A stretch of DNA of 64,000 bases from Bauldia sp963759235 (GCA_963759235.1 CAVWYO010000001.1:248001-312000), one strand, 5' to 3'; counted from the first letter of the stretch, positions 33,354 through 42,846 are shown. Program-made: numbers and translations. The notes: generated from the sequence alone by a model not told the origin.

Positions 33354-36300
33354 CTACCCCGCTACCGCCACGCCGATGGCGATCGGCTCGTCGGCGAGCT
33401 TGGCCTCCGACACGAAGCCGCCGGGCGCCTCGACGATATCGTAGGAGACGGCCAGCGTCTCCCGCTTCACCGTGTCGAGATGGGCAGCGATGGCGTCGTT
33501 GGCCGCGGCGCCTGCGTTCACCTCGATACGGATGCGGTCGGCGACGTTGAAGCCGGCGTCCTTGCGGGCGACCTGCACCAGGCGGATGAAGTCGCGGGCA
33601 AGGCCCTCCCGCTCCAGCTCCTCGTCGACTTTCGTGTCGAGCACGACGACGCCGGTCGAAGCGTCGAAGCTCACCGCGTCGAGGCCTTCCGCCGCGCGGA
33701 AGCGCAGTTCGTACTCGTCGGCCTGGATCACCTCGCCGGCGACCTCGACGGCGCCGCCGCCGACCGGCTTCCACGCGCCGGCCTTAGCCGCGGCAAGCAC
33801 ACCTTGCATCGCTTTGCCAAGGCGTTTGCCCACGACGCGCGAATTGACCGCCAGCACCTCCGAGCCATAAGCGGCCGGATCGTCGGCGAACACCACTTCC
33901 TTGACGTTCGCCTCCTCGGCGATGACGTCGCGGAGCGGCTCGAACATCGCGTGCCTCGGATGCGCCACCGTCAGCCTGCGGAGCGGCAGGCGGTTCCTGA
34001 GGTTCTTCGACGTGCGGATCGCCGCGGCGGCCGAGCAGACCGCGCGGGCGAGGTCCATGCGCTCGACCAGCGCCGCGTCGACGGCAAACGCCGACGCATC
34101 AGGCCAGTCCTGCAGATGCACGCTCTCGCCATCACACAGCGCCCGGTGGATGGTCTCGGTGAGATAGGGCAGGAACGGCGCCATCGCCCGGCACATCGTC
34201 ACCAGCACCGTGTAAAGCGTGTCGTAGGCGGCGCGCTTCTCGTTATCCTTCTCCGGCTTCCAGAAGCGGTCGCGCGAGCGGCGGATATACCAGTTGTTCA
34301 GCGCCTCGATGAACGGCGGCAGCGCGGCGCAGCCGCCGGCAAGGTCGAGCCGGTCCATGGCCCGCTCGACGCTCCGCACCAGTTCGGCCGTCTTGCCGAG
34401 GATGTAGCGGTCGAGGTCGGCCTCCGCCGTCGTCACCATCTCGCCCCTGATGCCGTCGATGTTGGCGTAGAGGGTGAAGAACGAATAGGCGTTCCACACC
34501 GGCAGGATCACCTGGCGCACGGCGTCGCCGATCGCCCGCCCGTCCTTCGGCATGGCGAGGTCGCCGCCGGAGAGGAGCGGCGAGGAGATCATGTACCAGC
34601 GCAAGGCGTCCGCCCCGTGGGTGTTGAACATCTCCACCGGGTCCGGATAGTTCTTCAGCCGCTTGGACAGTTTCTGCTTGTTCTCGTCGAGGACGATGCC
34701 GTGGGCGATGGCCGAGCGGAACGGCGCCTTGTCGAACAGCGCCGTCGCCATCACCATCAGCGTGTAAAACCAGCCGCGGGTCTGGCCGACATATTCGACA
34801 ATGAAATCGCCGGGGAAGTGGGTGTCGAACCACTCCTTGTTCTCGAACGGATAGTGCACCTGGCAGAACGGCATCGAGCCCGATTCGAACCAGCAGTCGA
34901 GCACGTCCTCGACCCGCCGCATCGTCGACTTGCCGCTCGGGTCGTCCGGATTCGGCCTGGTCAGCTCGTCGACATAAGGCCGGTGCAGGTCGGTGGGCCT
35001 GACGCCGAAGTCGCGCTCGAACTCGTCGAGCGACCCGTAAACGTCGATCCGCGGGAATTCCGGATTATCCGACTTCCACACCGGGATCGGCGCGCCCCAG
35101 AAGCGATTGCGGCCGATGTTCCAGTCGCGGGCGTTGGCGAGCCAGTTGCCGAAGATGCCGTCCTTGACGTGCTCGGGCACCCAGGTGATGTCCTGGTTGA
35201 GCTCGACCATGCGGTCACGGAAGGCGGTGACCTTCACGTACCACGAGGGGATCGCCTTGTAGATCAGCGGCTGGTCGGTCCGCCAGCAGTGCGGATAGTT
35301 GTGCTCGTAGGTCTCGTGGCGGACCACGGCGCCTTCCGCCTTGAGATCGCGGATGATCGTCTTGTTCGCTTCGAAAACGTTGACGCCCTGATAGGGCGGC
35401 ACCGCCTCGGTGAAGTTGCCCTCGAAGTCGACCGGATCGACGACCGGCAGGCCGGCGGCCTGCGCCACCGCCATGTCGTCCTCGCCGAAGGCCGGCGCGA
35501 TGTGGACGACGCCGGTCCCCTCGCCAAGCTCGATGAATTCCCCGCCGAGAACGATGAAGGCGCCCTCCGTCTCGGCGAAGAAGGGGAAGAGCGGCTCGTA
35601 GCGGCGCCCGATCAGCTCGGCGCCCTTGAGGCTCCCGACCTTGGCCCAGTCTTCCAGCTCCTTCGCATAGTGCTCGCGCGAAGAATCGGCGAGGATCCAG
35701 TGCTCGCCTTGCCGCTCCATCAGCGCGTAGTCGGCGTCCGGGTGGACGGCGAGCGCCAGGTTCGACGGCAGCGTCCACGGCGTCGTCGTCCAGGCCAGGA
35801 GCTTCGGCGCGATCGTCTCGTCGTGCCTGGGGTGCAGCCGGAAGGCGACGGTGATCGCCGGGTCCTGCCGGGCACGGTAGGAATTGTCGAGGCGGGTTTC
35901 GAAATGCGACAGCGGCGTCTGCGCCGCCCACGAGTAGGGCACCACCCGGTAGCCTTCGTAGACCAGCCCCTTGTCCCACAGCTGCTTGAACGCCCACATG
36001 GTCGATTCCATGTAGGTGAGGTCCATGGTCCGATAATCGTTTTCGAAGTCGACCCACCGCGCCGCCCGGTTGACGTAGTATTCCCAGTCGCTGCGGAACT
36101 GCATCACGCTGGTGCGGCAATGCTCGTTGAAACGGGCGACGCCATATTTGAGAATGTCGCGCCGGCCCTTGAGATTGAGCTCGGTCTCCGAATGGAGCTC
36201 CGCCGGCAGCCCGTGGCAGTCCCAGCCGAAGCGGCGTTCCGCTTGTCTGCCGCGCATGGTCTGGTAGCGCGGCACCACGTCCTTCACGAAGCTGGTGACG

Positions 36301-36506
36301 ATATGGCCGTAGTGGGGAAGCCCGTTGGCGAAGGGCGGCCCGTCATAGAAGACGAACTCGTCGGAGCCTTGGTCGCGCCGCCGCTCGATCGAGCGCTGGA
36401 AGGTCCCGTTCTCCTTCCACCATTGACCGATCGCCTCCTCCAGCCGGGGAAAGCTCGGACTGGGGTCGGCGGGGGGGTAGACGGTCGGCTTGGTGGTATC
36501 GTTCAT
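33354..36506 (-). CDS. ileS: Isoleucyl-tRNA synthetase, IleS2 (eukaryote-like) type
   Basis: A 1050-residue class I aminoacyl-tRNA synthetase. The HIGH motif is HYGH at residues 65-68 within GLPHYGHIVTS, and the KMSKS motif is KLSKR at 612-616 within KLSKRLKNYPDP. Those two motif contexts and the length are characteristic of the eukaryote-like IleS2 class, known in bacteria for lower sensitivity to mupirocin, rather than the standard IleS1. The editing (CP1) domain and C-terminal anticodon-binding region are present and full-length. Whether a second ileS exists elsewhere is not visible. Confidence 0.93.
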   Translation of the reverse strand: MNDTTKPTVYPPADPSPSFPRLEEAIGQWWKENGTFQRSIERRRDQGSDEFVFYDGPPFANGLPHYGHIVTSFVKDVVPRYQTMRGRQAERRFGWDCHGLPAELHSETELNLKGRRDILKYGVARFNEHCRTSVMQFRSDWEYYVNRAARWVDFENDYRTMDLTYMESTMWAFKQLWDKGLVYEGYRVVPYSWAAQTPLSHFETRLDNSYRARQDPAITVAFRLHPRHDETIAPKLLAWTTTPWTLPSNLALAVHPDADYALMERQGEHWILADSSREHYAKELEDWAKVGSLKGAELIGRRYEPLFPFFAETEGAFIVLGGEFIELGEGTGVVHIAPAFGEDDMAVAQAAGLPVVDPVDFEGNFTEAVPPYQGVNVFEANKTIIRDLKAEGAVVRHETYEHNYPHCWRTDQPLIYKAIPSWYVKVTAFRDRMVELNQDITWVPEHVKDGIFGNWLANARDWNIGRNRFWGAPIPVWKSDNPEFPRIDVYGSLDEFERDFGVRPTDLHRPYVDELTRPNPDDPSGKSTMRRVEDVLDCWFESGSMPFCQVHYPFENKEWFDTHFPGDFIVEYVGQTRGWFYTLMVMATALFDKAPFRSAIAHGIVLDENKQKLSKRLKNYPDPVEMFNTHGADALRWYMISSPLLSGGDLAMPKDGRAIGDAVRQVILPVWNAYSFFTLYANIDGIRGEMVTTAEADLDRYILGKTAELVRSVERAMDRLDLAGGCAALPPFIEALNNWYIRRSRDRFWKPEKDNEKRAAYDTLYTVLVTMCRAMAPFLPYLTETIHRALCDGESVHLQDWPDASAFAVDAALVERMDLARAVCSAAAAIRTSKNLRNRLPLRRLTVAHPRHAMFEPLRDVIAEEANVKEVVFADDPAAYGSEVLAVNSRVVGKRLGKAMQGVLAAAKAGAWKPVGGGAVEVAGEVIQADEYELRFRAAEGLDAVSFDASTGVVVLDTKVDEELEREGLARDFIRLVQVARKDAGFNVADRIRIEVNAGAAANDAIAAHLDTVKRETLAVSYDIVEAPGGFVSEAKLADEPIAIGVAVAG

Positions 36507-36656
36507 GGTCGGTGCAAGGGCTCGGAATTCGGCCGGATCGATACAGTCTTTGAGCGGGAAACGCCACCCTGAAACCGGCCGGCAGCGCCTGGTGAGGTGG
36601 GGTCGCGGCTGGCCGTCGCAACCCTTTGCACACTATGCGATATAATTGATCTTGCC

Positions 36657-36677
36657 TATAATACGTTTGCTTATTAT
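36657..36677 (+). promoter_or_regulatory. AT-rich palindrome and -10-like TATAAT before the MarR-efflux operon
   Basis: TATAAT at 36657-36662 overlaps the inverted repeat ATAATA-N8-TATTAT (36658-36677), just upstream of the MarR start. A second TATAAT lies at 36641-36646. No -35 at ideal spacing was found. The palindrome is a good candidate operator for autorepression. Confidence 0.5.
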
Positions 36678-36687
36678 ATGCATGCCC

Positions 36688-37179
36688 ATGGATCAGATTT
36701 CCCCCGCCAAGAACCTTGGCCTTCTCGTTCACGACGTTTCGCGCCTGTTGCGCCGCCGGCTCGACCAGCAGGCCCAGACTATCGGTCTGACCAGCGCCCA
36801 GTGGCGCGTCCTGGCCTATCTGGCGCGCTGCGAGGGCAGCAACCAGGCGAACCTCGCCGACTTCATGGATATGGAGCCGATCACGCTGAGCCGCCACCTC
36901 GACCGGATGGAGGCTGCCGGCTTGACCGAACGGCGCCGCGACCCGAGCGACCGCCGCGCCCACAAGCTCTACCTGACCGAGGCGGCGCGTCCGCTGATCG
37001 CCGCGTTCCGCGCCATTGCCGCCGAGGTGATGCAGGAGGCGGTGGATGGGATCTCCGCGACGGAGATCGACGAGCTGAGCGACACCCTCCTCCGCATTCG
37101 CAACAACCTCACCGGCAAGGCCGGTGACCAGATTTCGGATTTCTTCTCCAACACCGTTCCCAAGGTAGCCGTTTCATGA
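36688..37179 (+). CDS. MarR family transcriptional regulator of an efflux operon
   Basis: A 163-residue MarR protein from the ATG at 36688 (an ATG at 36682 is an alternative). Helix-turn-helix: NQANLADFMDMEPITLSRHLDRMEAAG, wing: RRRDPSDRRAHKLYLTE. The stop overlaps the HlyD-type gene by 4 bp (ATGA), so it is coupled to the pump genes it most likely represses, as in EmrR-EmrAB. It is divergent from ileS. Confidence 0.88.
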   Translation: MDQISPAKNLGLLVHDVSRLLRRRLDQQAQTIGLTSAQWRVLAYLARCEGSNQANLADFMDMEPITLSRHLDRMEAAGLTERRRDPSDRRAHKLYLTEAARPLIAAFRAIAAEVMQEAVDGISATEIDELSDTLLRIRNNLTGKAGDQISDFFSNTVPKVAVS

Positions 37180-38354
37180 GTGCCGATGGTGCAGCCCCCA
37201 AGGTCGTCGAGATGAAATCAACCGGCGGCGCGACGACCGCGTCCGCCGCGACCAAGCCGGAAACGGCGCCGGCCCCCCGGCGCGGCGGTCGGCGCTACGT
37301 CATCATGGCTGCGGTGCCGGCGATCATTCTGGTGATCGGCGGCTGGCTTTGGCTGACCGGCGGCCGCTACGTGTCGACCGACGACGCCTATGTCCAGCAG
37401 GACCGCGTGGCGATCACCGCGCAGGTCGCCGGCACCATCGTCGAGGTCGATGTCGGCTCGAACCAGCCGGTCAAGAAGGGCGACCTTCTTTTCCGCATCG
37501 ATCCGGCGCCCTATCAGATCGCGGTCGAAGGCGCCACGGCGGCGCTTGCCTCGGCCCGGCTCCAGGTCGACCAGCTTCGCTCCGACTATGAGCAGGCGAA
37601 GACCGAAGAGAAGAGCGCCGCCGACGACGTCGCCTTCAAGCAGAAGACCTACGACCGTCAGCAGGGACTGCTTGCCAAGGGCATCAGTTCCCAGGCGAGC
37701 TTCGATGCCGCCGAGAACGACCTGCACACGGCCCAGCAGACTCTGGCCAATGCCAAGCAGCACACCCAGGCAGCGCTCGCCGCGCTCGGCGGCAATCCCG
37801 ACATCACCACCGACATGCACCCCTTGGTGCTTGCCGCCCTGGCCAAGCGCGATCAGGCCGCGCTCGACCTGAAGAACACCAGCGTCTTCGCCCCGACCGA
37901 CGGCGTCGTCACGCAGACCACCTCGCTGCAAGTCGGCCAATATGTCACCAGCCCGGCGGCGATGCCGACGGTGGTCCTCGGCCTCGTCAAGACCGACGAC
38001 ACCTGGGTCGATGCCAATTTCAAGGAAACCGACCTCGGCAACATCAAGCCCGGCCAGAAGGCGACGATCTCGGTCGACGCCTTTCCCGGCCAGTCCTTCC
38101 AGGGCGAGGTCGCCAGCATCGGCGCCGGCACCGGCGCCGAGTTCGCGCTGCTGCCGGCGCAAAACGCCACCGGCAACTGGGTCAAGGTCGTCCAGCGCGT
38201 GCCGGTGCGCGTCCGCTTCACCTCGCCGATCGCCGACACGCCGCTGAGGAGCGGGCTGACCGCGTCCGTCGAAGTCGATACCGGCGCGAGCCACTCGCGG
38301 CTCAGCTTCCTCGGCGGCACCGCCGACGCCAGCCCCGATTCCGCCAAGCCATGA
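37176..38354 (+). CDS. HlyD/EmrA family membrane fusion protein
   Basis: A 392-residue periplasmic adaptor anchored by one membrane helix around residues 42-61. It has the biotin/lipoyl-like hybrid motif (VSTDDAYVQQDRVAITAQVAGTI), a coiled-coil hairpin of about 100 residues rich in Ala, Gln and Lys, and a beta-barrel domain (DDTWVDANFKETDL). This is the EmrA-type partner of DHA2 pumps, joining them to a TolC-like outer-membrane channel. It overlaps both neighbours by 4 bp. Confidence 0.9.
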   Translation: MSADGAAPKVVEMKSTGGATTASAATKPETAPAPRRGGRRYVIMAAVPAIILVIGGWLWLTGGRYVSTDDAYVQQDRVAITAQVAGTIVEVDVGSNQPVKKGDLLFRIDPAPYQIAVEGATAALASARLQVDQLRSDYEQAKTEEKSAADDVAFKQKTYDRQQGLLAKGISSQASFDAAENDLHTAQQTLANAKQHTQAALAALGGNPDITTDMHPLVLAALAKRDQAALDLKNTSVFAPTDGVVTQTTSLQVGQYVTSPAAMPTVVLGLVKTDDTWVDANFKETDLGNIKPGQKATISVDAFPGQSFQGEVASIGAGTGAEFALLPAQNATGNWVKVVQRVPVRVRFTSPIADTPLRSGLTASVEVDTGASHSRLSFLGGTADASPDSAKP

Positions 38355-39904
38355 GCGCCGAGGTCCTGTCGGCGCCGGCCGTCGAGACCAAACATCGCGG
38401 CCTGATCACCGTCTCGATCATGGCGGCGATGATCATGCAGATTCTCGACATGACCATCGCCAATGTGGCCCTGCCGCACATGCAGGCCAGCCTCGGCGCC
38501 GCCCAGGACACCATCACCTGGGTGCTGACCTCCTATATCGTCGCCGCGGCGATCGCCACGCCGATCACCGGCTGGTTTTCCGACCGCCTCGGCCGCAAGC
38601 GCCTCTTCCTGATCTGCGTCGCCGGCTTCGTCGCCGCCTCGGCGCTCTGCGGCACGGCTTTCAGCCTCGAGGAGATGGTGATCTTCCGGATCGCCCAGGG
38701 CGCGTTCGGCGCGGCGCTGGCGCCGCTGTCGCAGGCGGTCCTGATGGACATCAATCCGCGCGAGCGGCAGGGCCAGGCGATGGCGCTGTGGGGCGCCGGC
38801 ATCATGATCGCGCCGATCATCGGCCCGACCATCGGCGGCTATCTCACCGAGAATTTCAATTGGCGCTGGGTGTTCTACATCAACGTGCCGGTCGGCGCGC
38901 TGGCCTTCCTCGGCATCCTCGCCTTCATGCCCGACACCATCAAGCGCATCCGCCGCTTCGATTTTCTCGGTTTTGCGCTCCTGTCGATCGGCGTCGGCAC
39001 GCTGCAGGTGATGCTCGACCGCGGCCAGCAGCTCGACTGGTTCAATTCCGGCGAGGTGCTGATCGAGCTCGGCATCACGATCTCCGCTCTCTGGGCCTTC
39101 ACCGTTCACAGCGCCACCGCCCCGGCGCCGTTCATCGAGATCGAGCTGTTTCGCAACCGGACGTTCGTCACCGCCTCGGTGCTCATCTTCTTCGTCGGCA
39201 TCGTGCTGCTCGCCACCATCGCGCTCCTGCCGCCGATGCTGCAGACCCTGTTCGGCTATCCCGTCGTGACGACGGGGCTGGTGATGGCGCCGCGCGGCAT
39301 CGGGACGATGGCGTCGATGATCATCGTCGGCCGCCTGGTCCGGCGCGTCGACCCGCGCCTCCTCGTCTTCATCGGCATCGTTCTCACCGCCCTGTCGCTA
39401 TGGATGATGAGCGGCTTCTCGATCGAGATGGACGAATGGCCGCTGATCACCTCCGGCGTGGTGCAGGGGGTCGGCCTTGGCTTCGTCTTCATCCCGTTGA
39501 ACACGGTGGCGTTCGCCACCCTCGACCCGCGATTGCGGACCGAGGGCGCGAGCCTCTTCAACCTGGTGCGCAACCTCGGCTCGAGCATCGGCATCTCGAT
39601 CATGGTGACGCTGCTGGCCACCAACGCCCAGATCAACCACGCCAACCTTGCCGCGCTGATCACCCCCTTCAACCAGAACCTGCTGGCCCATGGCATCGTC
39701 CCCGCCATCCTCCATTCGCCGGTCGGCGCCCAGACCGCGGCCATGCTCAACGGCGAGATAACCCGCCAGGCCTTCATGGTCGCCTATGTCGACGACTTCA
39801 AGCTGATGATGATCATCACGCTTTGCGCGATACCGCTGCTCCTTCTCCTGCGCTATCGACCGCACCAGCCGGTCGCGCCGCCCGCCGCCGCAATGGCCGA
39901 CTAA
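38351..39904 (+). CDS. MFS multidrug transporter, DHA2/EmrB family
   Basis: A 517-residue transporter with about 14 membrane helices. The first helix carries QILDMTIANVALPHMQ, the DHA2 hallmark, and GWFSDRLGRKRLFL is MFS motif A. It follows the EmrA-like gene with a 4-bp overlap and would form with it a drug- or metabolite-exporting tripartite system. An outer-membrane partner is not encoded here. Confidence 0.9.
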   Translation: MSAEVLSAPAVETKHRGLITVSIMAAMIMQILDMTIANVALPHMQASLGAAQDTITWVLTSYIVAAAIATPITGWFSDRLGRKRLFLICVAGFVAASALCGTAFSLEEMVIFRIAQGAFGAALAPLSQAVLMDINPRERQGQAMALWGAGIMIAPIIGPTIGGYLTENFNWRWVFYINVPVGALAFLGILAFMPDTIKRIRRFDFLGFALLSIGVGTLQVMLDRGQQLDWFNSGEVLIELGITISALWAFTVHSATAPAPFIEIELFRNRTFVTASVLIFFVGIVLLATIALLPPMLQTLFGYPVVTTGLVMAPRGIGTMASMIIVGRLVRRVDPRLLVFIGIVLTALSLWMMSGFSIEMDEWPLITSGVVQGVGLGFVFIPLNTVAFATLDPRLRTEGASLFNLVRNLGSSIGISIMVTLLATNAQINHANLAALITPFNQNLLAHGIVPAILHSPVGAQTAAMLNGEITRQAFMVAYVDDFKLMMIITLCAIPLLLLLRYRPHQPVAPPAAAMAD

Positions 39905-39920
39905 CGGTCCTCGCCGGCCA

Positions 39921-40238
39921 ATGGCCTTCTACCTCGTCACCGCCACCGCCAAAGCCGGGCGCCTCGACGACCTCGCGGTCCGGCTTGGCCGAGAGGAATT
40001 CCGCTCGCTCCGCCCCTTCGGCGAGGCGCTGTCCGAGTCGCTTACCAACGCCAGGCGATTGCCCGACGGCACCGCCGTGTGGGAAGAGGAGGACTACTGC
40101 CGCCCGCCGCTGGCGCAGGAACGGGCCGCCGTCCTCGACGATTACTTCGATGGGATCGAGGTGGAGGCGGTCGGTCGAGGCGAGGGCTGGCAGCGCATCG
40201 ACGCGCTTCCGCGCCTTTTCCCCGACCTGACCAGCTAA
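39921..40238 (+). CDS. Conserved hypothetical protein, 105 residues
   Basis: A small soluble acidic protein lying 16 bp after the pump gene on the same strand, probably in the same transcript. It starts MAFYLVTATAKAGRLDDLAVRL and ends in PRLFPDLTS, with a run of acidic residues (VWEEEDY) in the middle. No family or catalytic motif is recognised. Composition and codon use match real genes in the window. Confidence 0.7.
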   Translation: MAFYLVTATAKAGRLDDLAVRLGREEFRSLRPFGEALSESLTNARRLPDGTAVWEEEDYCRPPLAQERAAVLDDYFDGIEVEAVGRGEGWQRIDALPRLFPDLTS

Positions 40239-40280
40239 GCCGGGCGCCGCGTCGTTCCGGTTTCGGACCCTTTGTCGGGC

Positions 40281-40760
40281 CTATTGCTCAATGACGGCGA
40301 AGTTGCCGTGGGCGACGACCAGCCACGCGTCGCCGCTCTTGCGAAAGACGGTGAGGCGCGGTGCCACCGACTGGACGACCTGGCCGCCCAGCGTCTCGTT
40401 CACGTCGACGACATAGCTGGCCACCATGGTGTCGCCGTCACTGGTGACCTTGAGCCTTTCGATCGCCGGCATCTCGGCGATGATCGGCAGGTCGCTGGTC
40501 GGATAGGATGCGGCGTCGTAGTTGGAGCCGTCGGACCGCAGGATCTGGAAGTCCGGCGCGAGCACCGCCGCCACCTTGGCGGGGTCGCCGCTGATGATGG
40601 CTCCGAAGAACGAGTCGATGGCCTGATGCGCCTGTGCATCGAGCTCGGTGGGCTGGTTCTGCGCCCCCGCCGGCACCACCGACGACAGCCAGGCGCCGGC
40701 CGCTCCGTAGACCAGCACTGCAAACACGATGAAGAGGGTCCGCCTCAACACGTCCGCCAT
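40281..40760 (-). CDS. SnoaL/DUF4440-like protein with N-terminal membrane anchor
   Basis: A 159-residue protein. The first 35 residues form a signal anchor (RRTLFIVFAVLVYGAAGAWL), followed by an NTF2-like domain: AHQAIDSFFGAIISGDPAKVAAVLAPDFQILRSDG and a final DAWLVVAHGNFAVI, the usual SnoaL/DUF4440 start and end. These domains bind small ligands or act as simple isomerases; here the role is unknown. Start at the ATG at 40760. Convergent with the small hypothetical gene. Confidence 0.75.
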   Translation of the reverse strand: MADVLRRTLFIVFAVLVYGAAGAWLSSVVPAGAQNQPTELDAQAHQAIDSFFGAIISGDPAKVAAVLAPDFQILRSDGSNYDAASYPTSDLPIIAEMPAIERLKVTSDGDTMVASYVVDVNETLGGQVVQSVAPRLTVFRKSGDAWLVVAHGNFAVIEQ

Positions 40761-40948
40761 CGCAACAGAACTCCTCAGCCCAACCGGGGTGGAGAGAACC
40801 ATCTCGCGGTTAAGGCGAGGTATATCGACGAATGCCGCCGTTAAGGTCTCACTCGCGCTTCGCTGCCTGTGCCGCTCAATCAATTGAAATGCCGTAGATT
40901 TGGTGGAAGGATCGCCGACCAAGGGGCTTGATCCCTCGTAGGTCGCCA

Positions 40949-42046
40949 ATGGCAAATCCGATCGAGCCAGGACCGGCTCCGATCCTCGATGCCGAACTCC
41001 TGCAGCCTTTCTGCAAACGGACGCGGTTCGAGTCCGGCGATCCGCTTCGCCAGAAGGGCCAGTACTACCGCGACATGTTCCTGGTGACCGACGGTCTCGT
41101 CGAAGTCGATCTCCAATCGGGGAACGGCGTCGGGAAGCTGGTCGTCTCTGGTGCCGGCACCCCGATCGGAGAGATCGGGTTCCTGCGCGGCTGTAGCGCC
41201 ACCGCGACGGTAACCGCGAAGACCGCGGTCAGCGCCCTGGTCATCGACGACGATGTCCTCGGGCGCCTCGAACGCGAGCAGCCGACACTCGCCTCGCAGC
41301 TCCTGCATCACCTCGCCGAGACGGCCGCGGAGAGGATCAGCTTCAATCTCACGCTCACCTCGACCGCCGGCACTTGCGTCGGCGCGCAAGCGATCGACGT
41401 CTATATGTGTCGCAACAGCGACATGCTCGAGAGCGCCAAGCGCCTCCGCTACGAGGTCTATTGCGGAGAACTGGGACGCGACTCGCCCTATGCCGACCAC
41501 GACAAGAAGACGATCTCGGATGAACTCGACCGGTTCGGCAACACTTTCATCGCGGTGACGGATGGTGAAACGATCGGGACGCTGAGGGCGAATCTCGCGT
41601 GGGAAGGCTCGCTCGGCCACCTCGAGGACCTCTACAGCATGCGCGGGTCCCGCCATCATCCCGCCGCGACGGCGGTCTGCACCAAGTTCATCGTCAAGAA
41701 GTCGCGGCGCGGCGGTCCGGCGGCGGTCAAGCTGATCTCGGCATTGTCCGGATTCGGCGTCCGCAGCAATGTCGCGGAATGCTACATCGATTGCGTTCCC
41801 GCCCTTGTGCCTTATTACAAGGCGATGGGATTCACGATCGCCGGACAAAAGTTCTTCCACCGCGAGAACGGACCCTCCTATCCGATGGTAGTCGATTTCG
41901 CCAAACACGGGAAACGACTGAGCAGGGAGGGCGGGGCCCGCGATTATCTCAAGCTGTTCGCCAAGGCCGAGGCGATTCGACTCGTCGACCGCCTGCGCGA
42001 TTACGGACGGCCGGCCCCGCAACCGGAAGCAAGGCAGGCCCATTGA
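40949..42046 (+). CDS. Cyclic-nucleotide-binding domain fused to a GNAT-type N-acyltransferase
   Basis: A 365-residue two-domain protein. Residues about 10-130 form a cNMP-binding (CAP-like) beta roll: RFESGDPLRQKGQYYRDMFLV, a glycine-rich turn and PIGEIGFLRGCSATATVTA, which corresponds to the phosphate-binding cassette. Residues about 150-345 resemble an N-acyl amino acid synthase or LuxI/FeeM-like GNAT domain: ESAKRLRYEVYCGELG, then FIAVTDGETIGTLRAN and VPYYKAMGFTIAG. No helix-turn-helix follows, so it is an enzyme with a regulatory domain rather than a transcription factor. It overlaps a fatty acid hydroxylase gene. Product and ligand are inferred. Confidence 0.8.
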   Translation: MANPIEPGPAPILDAELLQPFCKRTRFESGDPLRQKGQYYRDMFLVTDGLVEVDLQSGNGVGKLVVSGAGTPIGEIGFLRGCSATATVTAKTAVSALVIDDDVLGRLEREQPTLASQLLHHLAETAAERISFNLTLTSTAGTCVGAQAIDVYMCRNSDMLESAKRLRYEVYCGELGRDSPYADHDKKTISDELDRFGNTFIAVTDGETIGTLRANLAWEGSLGHLEDLYSMRGSRHHPAATAVCTKFIVKKSRRGGPAAVKLISALSGFGVRSNVAECYIDCVPALVPYYKAMGFTIAGQKFFHRENGPSYPMVVDFAKHGKRLSREGGARDYLKLFAKAEAIRLVDRLRDYGRPAPQPEARQAH

Positions 42047-42846
42047 GTGCGACGCAGATCATCGTTCTCCTGGTGATAGCCGCTCTCGGGCACGCGATGT
42101 CCTTGTTCTGGTACCTGGCGGTCACGCGCAAATGGCGCATTTCCGAGCGCGTCATCTATGACCTTCCGATCGGCAAGGAACAGATCAGACGAGAGCTGAG
42201 GAACTCCATCCACACGCCGATTCACGCCGTGATCCTGGCGATTTGCCTGGCGCTCGGCTTTTTCGCCAACACGAGCCTCGCCTCCTTCATCTATTCGGCC
42301 GTGCTTACCACGGTGTGGGCGGAGATCTGGCACTACGCATCGCATCGCGCCTTTCATCTGCGCCGGCTTCACTGGATCCATGCCGAGCACCACAGGAGCC
42401 ACCTCAACAGCTGGCTTACGGCGATCTCCTTCTCGTTCACAGAGAAGCTCGTCTTCGATGTCGGCCTGCTCGGCGTGCTGGTCATTGTCGACCGGTTCGT
42501 CCCGCTGAATTTCTACGGCATCGCCGGGTGGTATATCGGCTACCTGATCATCAACTCCTTCAGTCACGCCAATTTCGAGTTCCGGCCGAAGAACTACAAT
42601 CGCGGGCCGGGCAAGGTTCTGACCACCACCACCTACCATTCACTGCATCACTCCCGCTACACCGGCAATTATGGGCTGGGGACGCGGGTTCTCGACCGGA
42701 TCTTCGGAACGGAATGGGAGGACTATGAAAGGCTCTACGATCGCGTCTCGACCGAAAGAGAGCCGCTGAAGAAGCTGAGGGAGCGGGTCGAGGCGTCGCC
42801 GCCGGAAGCCGCAGCCGGTGCTGTGGGCCGGCCTCGCCCAACGTAA
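42043..42846 (+). CDS. Fatty acid hydroxylase/sterol desaturase family protein
   Basis: A 267-residue membrane di-iron enzyme. The His clusters that bind the iron are present: HRAFH, HWIHAEHHRSH and HSLHHSRY, among four or five hydrophobic segments. These enzymes hydroxylate acyl chains or sterols. A TTG at 42043 inside the ATTGA overlap with the acyltransferase gene is taken as start, since the first ATG would cut into the first membrane helix. The coupling suggests that it modifies the acyl chain handled by the acyltransferase. Confidence 0.85.
   Translation: MSATQIIVLLVIAALGHAMSLFWYLAVTRKWRISERVIYDLPIGKEQIRRELRNSIHTPIHAVILAICLALGFFANTSLASFIYSAVLTTVWAEIWHYASHRAFHLRRLHWIHAEHHRSHLNSWLTAISFSFTEKLVFDVGLLGVLVIVDRFVPLNFYGIAGWYIGYLIINSFSHANFEFRPKNYNRGPGKVLTTTTYHSLHHSRYTGNYGLGTRVLDRIFGTEWEDYERLYDRVSTEREPLKKLRERVEASPPEAAAGAVGRPRPT

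Noticed and set aside
33480..36572. A long open frame of about 1030 codons on the + strand opposite ileS
   Set aside because: It is the antisense shadow of a high-GC gene. Its translation is rich in Arg, His and Gly, has no family features, and the minus-strand ileS is unmistakable.
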